Source of the DNA: Papio anubis
Lineage: Eukaryota; Chordata; Mammalia; Primates; Cercopithecidae
DNA length: 64,000 nucleotides
Direction: 5' to 3'
Assembly (NCBI RefSeq): GCF_008728515.1
Contig: NC_044990.1
Coordinates: 63,654,879-63,718,878 of the forward strand
Under the pieces are notes generated by a model. The model was not told the origin of the DNA and ran no database searches. It saw nothing but the letters and a program-made list of their open reading frames with translations. This document shows, piece by piece, positions 1-12,009 of this stretch; within the stretch, counting starts at the first letter, position 1, and every line of letters begins with the position of its first letter. Both the position numbers and the translations under genes were made by a program.

Positions 1-45
1 ATATATGTATGTACATGTATGTATGTACATATGTGTGTATGTGCC
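1..45. repeat. TATG/TG microsatellite at window edge
   Basis: Alternating TATG, TACA and TG units run from the first base. The repeat is cut by the window edge, so its true length is unknown. The unique DNA after it, up to 345, shows no feature. Confidence 0.7.
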
Positions 46-361
46 ACAATTTTTCCAATTATTCTTGACATAATTATTCTAATACATTTTCACATTTTGA
101 ATGCAATCAACATGCTCAAAGGTCTTGCCTGACAGTTCAAACTTCTGCTCTGGGCTTCCACTATAGTTTTCAAATTTAACAATTCCAAACTGACCCTTTG
201 CATGGCTCTGTTCTTCTCTTCACACATTTCATGTCTGGATGGTTGGTTGCCCCCATTTTTCAACTTGTGTCTCATTTTCTCAGACAGCCATTCCCAGACC
301 ACCCTAAAAACATTCCCTCTGTCATATTCAAATAGAGCATTCTTTAAAAAAATCCATTATA

Positions 362-660
362 GGCCGGGCGCGGTGGCTCAAGCCTGTAATCCCAGCACTT
401 TGGGAGGCCGAGACGGGTGGATCATGAGGTCAGGAGATCGAGACCATCCTGGCTAACACGGTGAAACCCCGTCTCTACTAAAAAATACAAAAAATTAGCC
501 GGGCGCAGAGGTGGGCGCCTGTGGTCCCAGCTACTCGGGAGGCTGAGGCAGGAGAATGGCGTGAACCCGGGAGGCGGAGCTTGCAGTGAGCTGAGGTCCG
601 GCCACTGCACTCCAGCCCGGGTGACAGAGCGAGACTCCGTCTCAAAAAAAAAAAAAAAAA
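362..660 (+). mobile_element. Full-length AluY with Old World monkey-type diagnostic bases
   Basis: A complete dimeric Alu starts at GGCCGGGCGCGG, with the A-rich linker near 480-495 and a terminal poly(A) at about 643-660. It is bounded by a near-perfect duplication (aaaaatccattata, ending at 361 and again at about 673), so it is a clean L1-mediated insertion. The first half reads 'ctcaagcctgtaat' and the right monomer reads 'gtccggccactgc'. I know these two variants from cercopithecid AluY subfamilies. Few other changes are seen, so it is young. The A-box and B-box of the internal Pol III promoter look intact. Open frames here on both strands are Alu translations. Confidence 0.95.
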
Positions 661-817
661 AAAATCCATTATAGCATTATATTATTTGCATTTATGCTAT
701 TTATTTTGCTTATGCCTTTATTCCCATGAGTTCAGGAAACATGTCTGTTCTGTTTAATATTACATTTCCTTGACACATTACTAGAAGATAAGGAGGTGTT
801 CTATAAATGTTTCTTAA

Positions 818-1165
818 AGACTGGGCACAGTGGCTCACACTTGTAATCAATCACAGCACTTTGTGAGGCCGAGGTGAGAGGACATCTTGCTCCCAGGTGT
901 TTGAGACCAATTTGGGCAAAATAGCAAGACTCCATCTCCACCAAAAGAAAAAAAAAAAAAAAGAAGAAGAAGAAGAAGAAAGAAATACATAAAAGAAAAG
1001 AAAATGAGCCAGTGGCAGCATGTGCCTGTAGTCTCAGCTACTCAGGAGGCTGAAGTCAGAGGATGACTTGAGCCCACAAGGTCGAAGCTGCCGTGATCCA
1101 TGATCATGCCACCGCACTCCAACCTGGGCAAGAGAGTAAGATCCTGTCTCAAAAAATAAATGAAT
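818..1165 (+). mobile_element. Old Alu (AluJ-like) with expanded AAG linker
   Basis: The sequence begins 'gactgggcacagtggctcacac' and ends 'aagatcctgtctcaaaaaataaat'. Both monomers are present but heavily mutated. The mid-element A-rich linker (943-1000) has expanded into an AAG/AAAG tract. Confidence 0.85.
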
Positions 1166-2460
1166 CTAAAAATAAATGTTGGTTAAATGCTAGTTGTTGA
1201 AGAAATGGAAGAAATGTATCAATATAAACAGGACTGTTTGGTGCCTTTATACTTAAGGAAATATTTCAAAAATACTCATTTTTATAAAATATAGGATCTT
1301 TAATACCTTACAAAAATTTGCTTTGCTCATTTTTTGAATCCATTGAATATTTGTAAGACTTTAAAAAAATTGTGGGGCTCTAAAAATTGTGGACTCTAAA
1401 AAATAATTTTTCTTAGCTGATATCCTCACTAATGCTCTAAAATTTAAGTAAATGTAGAAGCCTACTTTCATATTTTGTTATATAAAATTGATCTTTTATG
1501 GCTAAATTTCTTAACTTGCTATTTTAGAAACACATAATTAATTTTATGTAATTATAGCAGTTAAATTTAATAGCTGATTATAACCATATCTTTTCACATT
1601 TTTCTACTTAATTGGAAATACAACCTTCTTCAGCCTTTGGAGTGGAGACACACACATATTCACGCAGAAATACGTACTTGACTGATGTACTTCTGAAAGC
1701 TATTTCTAACAATAAAATAGCACTAAATCTGATAACTTTTTACTTCTGCATGTCATGTCATAGATGCTGAAGATGATTTAGGAAACTGAAATTGCAATTT
1801 GACTGAAATGTCCAATTAGAGGCAATTAAATCAGAGTGTTTACATCAAAAGACATGAAAAGAGTAGATTCTTTCGTCCTTACTCTGCATTCCAGAGAGGA
1901 GAAGGATACAGCAAAATCATCGGTGTATTACAGAGATCTATACGCTCAGTATCTTCTCCACAAATTCTTCCTAACATTGTTTTCCATGGAAGACTTTGGC
2001 AAAAGAACTCCCCAAAGATGAAATAGCCTTTAAAAAAAGGCAGAGGGCCTGTAAAAATTATTTTTAAAACAGGAAAAATATAAAAATATTAATGAATAAT
2101 TATTCAGAAGCAGTAAGTAATAGACATTTGGAAATTGGAGTTAATAGGTATTTCTGCAAACTCTACATTAAGAGAAATACTTTATTCATGAGTTTTTCTT
2201 TTTCATACATTTACAGTAGTATTTTCTTGTTACATCTTTAATATTATTATTTTCTATGCAAACAAATGATCTTTGAAATAATGTATTTATTTCCTTTTGC
2301 ACTGTACATAGAAATATGTAGAATTTTTATATAGAATATATATTTTAGAAAAATCAAAGTACAGAATGAATATTAAAATTAATTTGGAAATAAGGTCTTT
2401 TTTAACAAAAGTTTTACTTCTTAATAGGAATGTAGCTATATTCTAGATTTATTTATATTG
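1166..2460. other. AT-rich DNA, nothing recognised
   Basis: No repeat family, RNA gene or convincing coding frame is visible. A 61-codon frame at 1836-2021 has no domain or context to support it. Confidence 0.5.
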
Positions 2461-2462
2461 TA

Positions 2463-2541
2463 TTAGGCTGATGTAAAAGTAATTGCAGTTTTTGCCATTA
2501 CTTTCAATGACAAAAACCGCAATTGTTTTACATCAACCTAA
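2463..2541. mobile_element. MADE1 mariner-type MITE, perfect-length hairpin
   Basis: This is an almost complete palindrome of about 79 bp. It starts 'ttaggctgatgtaaaagtaa' and ends with the matching inverted arm '...ttacatcaacctaa'. It is flanked by TA on both sides (2461-2462 and 2542-2543), the mariner target-site duplication. It matches MADE1, the nonautonomous relative of Hsmar1. Transcripts of MADE1 copies are the known source of the primate mir-548 family. A miRNA here is inference only. Confidence 0.93.
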
Positions 2542-2543
2542 TA

Positions 2544-4049
2544 CTTGTCAGCATGGGTTCTATGAATAGTATTATTAGATTAAATGAAATTCTTCGTGTA
2601 TAAGCACAGTGTATGTGTGTGATTTACTTTTCATTTCTAGCTCATAGGTGTTTTAATATTTTTTTTTTGGTAGATAAAAATACCCTGGGTAGATTCATGC
2701 TGCAGATCATCCACTGACAACCCACACTTCCCTGGGGCCATAGTCTGAAATATTTAAACTCAGTACTTGTATATAAACCAACCACGCTGCCTAGGCCTGT
2801 ATTCACCAAGTGGTCCATTTTGCTTGCAATATTGCTTGCAATATGCTTTCTTAAATTGGCCATTCCTCCATAGAGCTCCTCAAACATGTTCCAGGAATGC
2901 ACCCTCAGCAGTAAGGAGGGGGAATGGAAAGCTAGCACAGCACAATATGGTCTACCTCACCTGCTTAGAGTGCAAAGTCAAAACATACTTAGATCTTCAT
3001 AATTCATTCTTAACATTTATGCGAATGTACTCTCTGTCCTTCTTTTTTTAAATGTTCAGTGTTTCTCCCAAAAATCTTTGAGTAAACTTGATGTTCTGAA
3101 CAGTTATGTCACAGTAACTTTAATACAATCCCAGTTATTACTATCAGCAAAATTTTAAAATGGTACCATAAACAAATCCAGTAAAAGATATTTTAATGAA
3201 AATATGAACTGCTGAATAGATATTATAATAGTTGTTTAAAATAGATGATTGCTTGCCCTAGATAAGAAATAAAAAATACCCAAATGTTAGTATTAGCAAT
3301 TCCTTAAATCTCTTTGCAAAAATAAATAAATAAATAAATAAATAAAGCACTGTTTTTAATTGCTAGCTTAGAGCAGGAAGCTACTTCTATGTGATAATTA
3401 ATTTTGACATTAAATTATTTAGCATAAGTTAGAAAAAGGTTTGAGACAGCTTAAAATAGTATATATAGTTGATGTGTCCAGTACTTCTATTAATCAGCCT
3501 TAGTTTAATATATAACATTTACATGCACTCTATGCACCAGTGTTGTTTATGTGAACACAGAGAAGAGAAGGGCACGAGGGGGAACTGGTCATAGAAAAGT
3601 GCTGAAATGGGTGGAGACCAACACTCTCTGTGCAGCTATTACATGAACTTCTTTCAATAAATTGGATCTTTTACACTGTCAAATTTGCTTGGCAAGGAAA
3701 ATATTCTTTTTATCAAGAAATAGCACAAAATAAATCACTGGAAATTTACCCAATTAAAGAAAAAGTATCTGATATACCTTTCTTTCAATCTCCATTTTCA
3801 TTCAGCCACAATTACTTAGGATGTAAATTGCTTCTCAATGTATTTTGTCATTGCAAGGACACACTTTGATGCCTTCCAGCGGTAATATTAAAAATGCTAG
3901 TATTACGACCTGAAAATGTTCAGAACGATGCAAAATTAACACATTCCCAAATAGCCAAGCATAAAGGAAAAGGAAACTTTCTGCAGAAAAGCAGAAAATA
4001 ATGCAGGGATAAGGATGATGACACTCATTGCATCCCAGTTTTTTCTTTC
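2544..4049. other. AT-rich DNA with a short (AAAT)n tract
   Basis: There is one simple repeat, (AAAT)n at 3320-3346, and a small duplication of 'ttgcttgcaatat' near 2820-2843. Short frames at 2642-3051 and 3630-3869 show no domain and are likely chance. Confidence 0.5.
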
Positions 4050-4129
4050 TATACACACACACACACGCACACACACGCACACACACGCGCGCGTGCGTGC
4101 GCTCGCTCTCTCTCTCTCTCTCTCTCTTC
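4050..4129. repeat. Compound microsatellite (CA)n-(CG)n-(CT)n
   Basis: ACAC units with interspersed CGCAC (4051-4086) pass into alternating GC (4087-4103) and then an unbroken CT tract to about 4129. The alternating purine-pyrimidine part is of a kind able to form Z-DNA. The frames at 3835-4244 on the minus strand are translations of this tract. Confidence 0.95.
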
Positions 4130-4630
4130 CTAGTAATGGTTCATGCTGACAGTAAGGACATAAATATATATTTATTAAAAGATTAATAAATGTATGCTGT
4201 TCCATACTAGTGTACCAGACACAACTAGAAACAAAGGTAAACACAGTGCAATTGAGGAGCTGGAGAATATTTTTTCGACCAGAAAATTTGTTTTAAAAAA
4301 TTTATTTTATTGTTAAAAAATTATCCTACTCTTTTGATACAGTGTCTGCCTACTTGAAAAATAGAACTGAGTCAAGATACACTAAATGCCATGGCATATA
4401 AACCATTGACACACTTGAGCCTAGCTGTAATAGCCGTCCAAACACTAATGATGCTGGATGTGGGTAGGTAGAAATTTCCATCATTTATCACTGGAGTCTC
4501 TGAGTATGTGTAATGTTCAGGAAAAAAAAATTTTAAACTGATAGTTGGGGGATAGTGTAACTTTGAAAACAGATCAGGCATGTTTATGAGAGCGAAGAGG
4601 TCCTTATAGGCAATGGAGAAGCCACATCAT

Positions 4631-4705
4631 GTTATTGGGAATTAGTTACGTGTGTATACATATATACCAACAACATATATACCCACGTAATTAATTCCCA
4701 GTAAC
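4631..4705. repeat. Imperfect inverted repeat (hairpin)
   Basis: The left arm begins 'gttattgggaattagttacg' and the right arm ends 'cgtaattaattcccagtaac', with TA-rich sequence and a short loop near 4669-4672. Arms match over about 30 bases with a few mismatches and a gap. It could be a degraded MITE or a slippage-made palindrome. I do not recognise the family. Confidence 0.75.
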
Positions 4706-6255
4706 ATTATTTATGATGTTATATATATATTATGGTATAATATATAATTATTATGGTATTATACATAATACCAACATGGTACTCTGCAATAATTTTGCAA
4801 TAAGTATGCTTATTGCTGCTAGCCCTTCTCAGATGACAGAGCTAGAACATATATGTGTATAACCCTTCTATATACATGCGTGCATAAATATTTCTATATG
4901 TACTTATTTGTATCTATATTAAGCTCACAATTAGTTTAATTGCTTCCAATTCTAACACTTTACCACACAGATCATTCAAAGCTTCTCCCATTTCAAAGCT
5001 ATAGCTATAGCTTTGGAACCAGGGATTCTTGGAGAAACAGCTTAATCTAGGATGGGGCAAGACTGTACAAGATGAGCATTTTATAGTGACATAAAATAAG
5101 ACTTAGTCAAAATAAAATGGACAAAGTTGTATCAACAGGACACAGAAACCAAGTGACAGAGCCCCCAGTGTCCAAAATTGGAACAATCCGATCATAAAAA
5201 TAAATAATATTCAATTATACACCAAGTTATATAAATTAACATCTATGAATTAGTAGTAATATAAATACATATTTTAAATAAATAAGGAAGAATGGACACC
5301 TCTCTATTGCAGAAATCAGAAATATTCCAAATTATATATTAATATACTGTGCCCAAAATAAGCGAACAAATAACTCTACACTCCTTAATTGTTAGTTGTT
5401 CACAGTAACTTTTTTACAGAGTGAAATCAAAAGAGATAACCACAAAGAGAACCTGCTTCACCCATCAGTTATCCACCTTTCTCAGAGAATGCAGCCAACA
5501 ACTCACTGTCACTGGGTCAGATGACTATAGATGAATGCATAAAGGATAGAAAAATGGACAAATTCAAGGTGTACTTCGTGCACTAGAGCTGCCCATGGGT
5601 TGATTCAGGCAAGTAAGACCTCATTCTTGCTTAGATATGTGCATCTTTTCTATCCTACTTCTTCTGCTCCTTGTATCCAGACAGCACTTACAAATATCTT
5701 GCACAAGGATACTCATTTCTGGCCATGTTTCTAAAAATCCAAACTAAATCATAAGAAAAACTCTGGTCCATTCTTAAAAGCAGAGGTTAATGAAGTTTAA
5801 AATTCACTTGTACATGTCCCTTCAGTCCTATGAGAGGGACACTAGCATGTGTTAAAGTGATCATATGGTTACATAAAATCTATAATAAAAGTATAGTAAT
5901 TATACAATATTGGGTAAAACTGTTGTGTCTTCTCACTCTGACTTCATTGACAGTATCCTCTCATCCCATAAGGGAACCTATTGCATTTTTGAGAACCAAG
6001 GTATTACTACTAATATCACACATTGCACCAACTCAATTAGCATTGCATTGTGTAAATAAGGGATACAGGTTGGAGGGTGACATAAATGGGTTCTTTTGCA
6101 CTGTCATCACAAGTGGAAATATGTCAATAATAGAGGGAAAACAGTGTTAAAAATGTATAAAACCAGCACTAATCTGTGGAGAATTCTTCTAACTATAAAA
6201 CTGCAAGAATTTGGAACCTTGTCAAAGGCTGATGATTTAAAAAAACTCCATTCTC
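4706..6255. other. AT-rich DNA, nothing recognised
   Basis: TATATA-rich sequence follows the hairpin (4706-4790). The rest looks unique. A 106-codon frame at 5830-6150 has no recognisable domain. Confidence 0.5.
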
Positions 6256-6450
6256 AGCATGGATAATATAGCAAGTCTCCATCTCTACATTTTTTTAATT
6301 AGTCAGGCATGGTAACATGAGCCACCAGCTGGGCATGTAGTCCCAGCTACTCAGGAAGCTGAGGCAGGAGGTTGAGGCTTCAGTAAGACAAGATGTCACT
6401 ACTGCACCCCACCCCGGGTGACAGAACAAGGCCTAGTCTCTAAAAACAAA
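6256..6450 (+). mobile_element. Degraded AluJ fragment, mostly right monomer
   Basis: It contains 'gtagtcccagctactcagga' and 'gggtgacagaacaaggc', preceded by a short left-monomer remnant ('caagtctccatctctac'). It is 5'-truncated and heavily mutated. Confidence 0.8.
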
Positions 6451-6908
6451 AATCCTGCTCTGTTCTGTCAGGTCGATGTTCAATAATAATGGCGTATGCC
6501 ATCATAACACCATGTATGTGTATGTGTGTGTATACATATTTATCTTCTTTCTTTTCTTTTTTTTTGATGGAATCTCATTACAATGATTAGAATTTAGTAC
6601 GGGTGCACTGCAAACCTGCTCCATTCCTAAAAACTGGAAGTATGTCAGTAAGTCACACATTTCACCTATCCCAACTATTTAGAATAAAAACAAATTTCAA
6701 TCAACTATGCTAAAGGAAATACTAAGTTACTTTTCTTCTACAGATCATAGTATTAAAAATAAACATCAACTGAAAATGAGATTGAAGAGTATTCAGGAAT
6801 AAAACATTAGAAAAAGAGTGCTGTAGAATTGTGTTAGGCAGATTGTTCAAGTTTATTTTCCTAGATTTTGTGATTTTGCAGCACTAGTGGAAGTAAACAT
6901 TTTTAATG
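6451..6908. other. Short unique stretch
   Basis: It holds a TATG/TG-rich patch near 6511-6540 and a T-rich patch near 6542-6565. No gene or repeat family is recognised. Confidence 0.4.
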
Positions 6909-7195
6909 GGGCCAGACATGTTGGCTCACGTCTATAATCTCAGCACTATGGGAGGCCAAAGCAGGCAGATCACTTGAAGTCAGGAGTTCAAGAACAGCCT
7001 GGCCAACATGGCGAAACCCTGTCTCTACTAAAAATACAAAAATTAGCTGGGTGTGTGGCATGCACCTGTAATCCCAGCTTACTTGGGAGGCTGAGGCATG
7101 AGAATTGCTTGAACCCGGAAGGTGGAGATTGCAGTGAGCCATGACTGTGCCACTGCACTCCAACCTGGGTGACAGAGAGACTCTCTCACAAAAAA
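6909..7195 (+). mobile_element. AluS-like element
   Basis: A full dimer runs from 'ggccagacatgttggctcacg' to 'gacagagagactctctcaca', with the linker at about 7025-7040. The minus-strand frames of 86 and 100 codons over this interval are antisense Alu. Confidence 0.92.
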
Positions 7196-7680
7196 ATATG
7201 TATAATAGTGTGCTTTAAAAAATTTAAAATAGAAAATGTAACAAAGAAGAGTACAAGCAAATAGAAAACAAATAGTGAAATGGTAGATGAAAATGAAAAC
7301 ATTCATAATTTCATAGAACTTAAAAGGCCTCCTGTTTTGTCCAACATGGTAGCCATCAATCCAGAAAGTTCTATTAAACAATATTTTCTGAATACCCCAA
7401 TTAAAAGGCAGAGATTATCAGACTGGGTAAGAGAGCAACATGAAACTGTATGTAAGAAACCCTCTTTAAATGTAAAGGCACAAATAAGTTAAAATTAAAA
7501 TACGGACACAAACACCCACAGACTTAATCCCCTGTCCCTTCAATCAAATTCCATCTCATTGAGGTCTGTCTTAGCAAATACGTATAAAATTGCATTCTTC
7601 CACTCCCATAGTCTGATCTCTACCAAGGCCTGTATCCTTGTATCTTTCATCTTGTTGATTTTATTTCTATGGCACTTTCA
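7196..7680. other. Unique DNA, nothing recognised
   Basis: A 70-codon frame at 7280-7492 shows no domain, promoter or homologue that I can recognise. Confidence 0.4.
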
Positions 7681-7850
7681 ACAGCACTTCAAAATTACAT
7701 GTATGTAAAATTTTCTGTCTCTCCTCTCTAACAGGTAAATTTTATTAGAGTAGGTATCTTTACCCTTTTGTTTCAATCACATACACTAAGGGGCCAGAAG
7801 AGGTTACAGAATGGTAGACACCCAGTAATTATCTGTTACATTAACTAATT
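7681..7850 (+). mobile_element. L2 LINE 3' end fragment
   Basis: The order of blocks ('ttagagtaggtatctttac', a 'cacccagtaattatctgtt' block and so on) follows the L2 3' end, whose consensus ends with a 'cacagtaggcgctcaataaat'-type sequence. It is highly diverged. Confidence 0.5.
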
Positions 7851-9690
7851 AATTTTCACATCTGAAGCTCAGCATATCACGTTATTGGAGAAAAATATAA
7901 CTGTAATTTGAAGTATACATGAATAATGCAATAAGAAATATGGCTGAATTAAGGCCTAATATGTCATGTAATATGTATTTTCTCCGCAGTAAAAATTTCA
8001 TTTTCCTAGAAAGTTGTACATTAAATATATTTATTAGAAAAAATACTTACCTGAATTTTTTTTAAGGATACATTAAAAAAACAAGATATAAGTAAAGGTT
8101 TAGTAGATTTTCAATGGGAATGTAGGGACTCAGGTAAAAAGAAGAGTGGAAATAGCAGTGAGGCATGAGTGTATGACCATCTCTTTGCCTTTAGAACTCT
8201 TGAAACTCCTTAGAGATGGAGCTATGGCAGGGGGTGAAAATAAAAATATATTGTATTTTGCTAAAGAAATTATCAGATCAGAATTGGAGATCCTCAGTAC
8301 AAACAACATAAACGGATGATAACCTGGAGATAATACCTCAGAGCCTAGTTTGAGTCCACTGGAAGTCATCCAGTAAGCCATTGAGTCAGGGAGGATTGTG
8401 GGTACTGCTTGCTGTCTCGCATGTCAGTGTCTATTCACTGTGAGAGGACAGTTTAAAGGTTTAATTATGATGGAAAGTTTGCTTGACAGAGATATAATTT
8501 CTTTCTTTGTGCCCATCAACAAATAAAAATAGAGGAGGAGATTACAAGATCCATGAGTTTGGTTTTTTTTTTTTTTTTTTGGCTTTTTCATCTGACGAAA
8601 TTTGTTTCTTTCCTATTGTACAAATAAAATGTCCCTGAAAAACCATCTGTCATCCATGAAAAAGAATAATGATAATGTATTTGAAAAATTCTAATGAAAT
8701 GATTAGCAAATACAACAGGAGAATTAATGGAGACAGCAGCATCAGAAATGTGGAAGAGGAACTGTAAAAGAACTCAAGCACTCTTCACTATCGCTCCTCT
8801 ACCAGTGGGGGTGATGACCACCGTTACTTGCCCAGAAAGTTATTTGCCGGGCATCAATTTGTCCAGTTGTTCTAATCTCTGTTTTTATCATGATTCATTA
8901 GAATTTCAAGTGACTGGGAAGAACTGCACAGATGTGGAGATAAAATCTCAAACTTGGAAAGAGAAGACAACAAAATACTGACTGAGATTTTCAAATGAAA
9001 ACACTTCATCTAGGAGTTTATTTGGTGTTGTTAATGGAGAAGGTGGCCTTTTGCCATGAAGAACCAAACTGTGTATACAGATATAACTGTCAAGAAGGAA
9101 TACTGGGCTGTTCCTTTACAGGACATAAAGAGTTGACTTTAAAATAATGCTGCCCCCTGCTACTGGAAATTTCTTAACAACTACAATCTGTTTTGCGTAC
9201 ATAGAAAATGATAGCTGAATAGCAAAGTATGGACAAGTTCTAATGGAATTAAGTTTTTAGTTGTGTGTGTGTGTGTGTGTGTAAGACAGAAAGCTAAAAT
9301 TATGATCTGAGAAATAAGAGCAAGATCCTTATTTCTCATATAATACTGAAGGATGAAAAGAGACATCTTGAAACTTGGTAGTTTTTTATTAACTGGTATG
9401 ACTATTGTTTATTAAATATCTTTTTGCCTTTTTCTTTGCTATTGTTCTCCAACCCCCAGTAAAGATAAAACATACCCTATATTAATATAATTTATTTTAG
9501 CATTAAAATTATTTAAATTCTCATTAAAATCTACAATAAGCTAATTATTATAGTACTATGAAAACAAAGAAATTGAAGCTATTATTCTTTCTAGGTCCCA
9601 CAGTTACCTAGGGGGGAACATCTAATTATTAGTACATGTCATTATATTTAAAATTTAGCATTATTTTCTCATGAGAAGAAAAATTAAAGT
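7851..9690. other. Unique AT-rich DNA with poly(T) and (TG)n
   Basis: A poly(T) run lies at about 8562-8580 and (TG)n at 9262-9282. A frame at 8727-8981 (84 codons) has several cysteines but no recognised domain and no splice or promoter context. Confidence 0.45.
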
Positions 9691-9714
9691 GGCCAGAAAG
9701 CTAAGTCCTCCATT

Positions 9715-9900
9715 CACTGATTTATTCATCTTACAAATATTTATTTCGCCTTAACTAGGAGACAGGCACAGTTCTGGGGACTTGGAGAATACATCGGTAA
9801 ACAAAATGATTGAAGATTACTTCCTTTGTAGAGTTTATATTCTAGCGTGAAGAATATGAAATAAAGAACATAATAAACACATGACATGTTTAGTGAGGTA
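9715..9900 (-). mobile_element. L2 LINE 3' fragment
   Basis: It reads 'tttattcatcttacaaatat', 'gagacaggcacagttctggg' and 'gtagagtttatattctag', the reverse complement of the L2 3' end. It is old and diverged. Confidence 0.7.
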
Positions 9901-10556
9901 GTGTTTCAAGAGCTGGGGAGGGGTGGGAAAAGGAGAGAGAACAGGGGTTGCAGACAGCATTATGCAAATAGCAATGCAGGAGGTGCCAGGACTTGTTATG
10001 GCCTGGGATAAAAGACAAATGAATTCTAGTGACTTCAAGACTGACAGTAGTGGCAAGGTTTATGTGTTGGGGGCAGGGAAAATTGTTTTCTGGGACTCCT
10101 CCTTCTCATTTGATGATGGAGGCAAAAGATCTAGTTAAGATTTACCTCAGTGCACAGGCCTTCTCTTGACCCCGTGGTGGTAGAAGGCTTAGGGTTGGTG
10201 TTGCTTTATACTCAGAGCAATACTCAGACTCATTTATTTTAATTCATTGGTGGACAAGGGTCTTTAGCCTGAGTATGTGTGCTTCATCTTGACCACTGTT
10301 TATGGGCTGTAAGAATTCTGTAAAAGCAGCCTTCTATACCGAGAGCAAGTACTGCACCTTCACATGTTTACTTCTTCTTTTCATAGGAGGAGTGAAAAGT
10401 GCCAGCACCTCTGAATTATAAAGTTATTAATAAAGCATGATAGTGTTCAGAATATTTCATTTTATACCATGATGTTGGAGATAGATGGAATGCTTTAATT
10501 TAGATTATAATCTTGATACCCATGCTTGATCAAGATATTTGCCTTAATTATAGAGC
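9901..10556. other. Unique DNA, nothing recognised
   Basis: A purine-rich patch (9915-9945) is followed by ordinary sequence. The 71-codon plus frame at 9923-10138 is unsupported. Confidence 0.4.
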
Positions 10557-10783
10557 TTTATTAGCCCATTCTCACACTTCTATAAAGACATACTTGAGAC
10601 TGGGTAATTTATAAAGAAAACAAGTTTAATTGATTCCTGGTTCTGCAGGTGGTATGGGCTTCTGCTTCTGAGAAGGCCTCAGGAAACTAAAAATCATAGT
10701 GGAAGGTGAGTAGGAAGTGGGCACGTCTTCACATGGCCAGCAGGAGAGAAAGAGGGAGAAGGGGGATGTGCTACACACTTGTT

Positions 10784-10826
<43 letters not shown>

Positions 10827-11244
10827 CTGAGACAGGGTCTCGCTCTGTCGCCAAGACTGGAGTGCAGTGGTGCGATCACGGCCTACTGAAGCTTCAAACT
10901 TTTGTGCTAAAGTGATCAATCCTCCCACCTCAGCTTCCTGACTAGCTGGGACCACAGGTGCATGCCACTGTACCTGGCTAATTTTTTGTATTTGTAGTGA
11001 TGGGGTTTTGCCATGTTGCTCAGCAATTCACCCACTTCAGCCTCCCAAAGTGCTGGGATTACAGGCATGCACTGCTGCACCCAGCCACTGCACACTTTCA
11101 AACAACCGAATCTTGTCAGAACTCACTCACAAAAGAGCAGCAAGGGGGAAGTCGACCCCCATGATCCAATCACCTCCCACCAGGTCCCTTCTCCAACACT
11201 GGGGATATAAGATTTGGGTGGGGATACAGAGCCAAACCATATCA
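10557..11244 (-). mobile_element. MST solo LTR (ERVL-MaLR) interrupted by an Alu
   Basis: The reverse-complement LTR starts near 10557 ('tttattagcccattctcaca'), includes 'gagactgggtaatttataaa', and resumes after the Alu to end 'gagccaaaccatatca' at 11244. A perfect 5-bp target-site duplication 'agagc' flanks it (10552-10556 and 11245-11249), as expected for this retrovirus class. No internal region remains, so it is a solo LTR. Confidence 0.93.
10781..11086 (-). mobile_element. AluJ inserted in the MST LTR
   Basis: It has a (TTTA)n-type tail at 10785-10828, then 'gagacagggtctcgctctgt' through 'ctgctgcacccagcc'. Target duplications are 'ctacacactt' (10771-10780) and 'ctgcacactt' (11088-11097). 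The insertion therefore postdates the LTR. Confidence 0.93.
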
Positions 11245-11714
11245 AGAGCCTAGCAGAATGGAGATCTTTTTCTTTCTTGTTAAACATTCTTAACTGCTAA
11301 AGTCATAAGGTATTGTATTAGTTTGCTAAGTGTGCTCTAACTTATTACCACAAATTTGGTCATTAAAACAACAGAAATGTATTGTCTTACAGTTCTGGAG
11401 GCTATGAAATCCAGCATGCCCAGCTCCCCTCTGGCAAATCCAGGGAAGAATCTGATTTTTTGTTTCTTTGTTTGTTTGTTTTTTATTTATTTATTGCTTT
11501 TTTTAGATTCTAGTGGTTGCCCTGGAGGCATTCTTGGGCTTGTAGCCTCATCACTCCAATCTCTGACACCATCTTCACATTGCCTTCTCTGTGTGTGTCT
11601 GCATGAAATCACCCTTCGCCTTTCTCTTATAAGTACACTTGTGATGTCACTTAGGATCTATCTCGATAATCCAGGATAATCCAGGATCTAGCTCTTTCTG
11701 TTTAGTTCATTGTC

Positions 11715-12009
11715 TTTTCTTTTTTTTTTTTTTAATTTTCTTTTTTGAGACGGAGTCTTGCTCTGTCACCCAGACTGGAGTGCCGTGGCACGATCTCAGC
11801 TCACTGCAATCTCTGCCTCCCGGGTTCACACAATTCTCCTGCCTCAACCTCCTGAGTAGCTGGGATTATAGGTGCCCACCACCATGCCCAGCTAATCTTT
11901 GTTTTTTTAGTAGAGACGAGATTTCACCATGTTGGCCAGCCTGGTCTCAAACTCCCAGACTCAAGTGATCTGCCCTACTTATTATAGGTATGAGCCACCG
12001 TACCCGGCC
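11715..12009 (-). mobile_element. AluS within the MLT1 LTR
   Basis: A poly(T) start is followed by 'gagacggagtcttgctctgt' and an end at 'ccaccgtacccggcc'. A short block before the last 20 bases (the usual 'cctcccaaagtgctggga') is missing. Confidence 0.92.

Noticed and set aside
1836..2021. 61-codon frame with charged residues in unique DNA
   Set aside because: Short, with no homology that I recognise and no promoter or splice signals supporting it.
5160..5220. Possible U6 snRNA-like remnant ('aaaattggaacaatcc')
   Set aside because: Only about 15 bases resemble U6, with no 5' or 3' parts and no poly(A) or target duplication.
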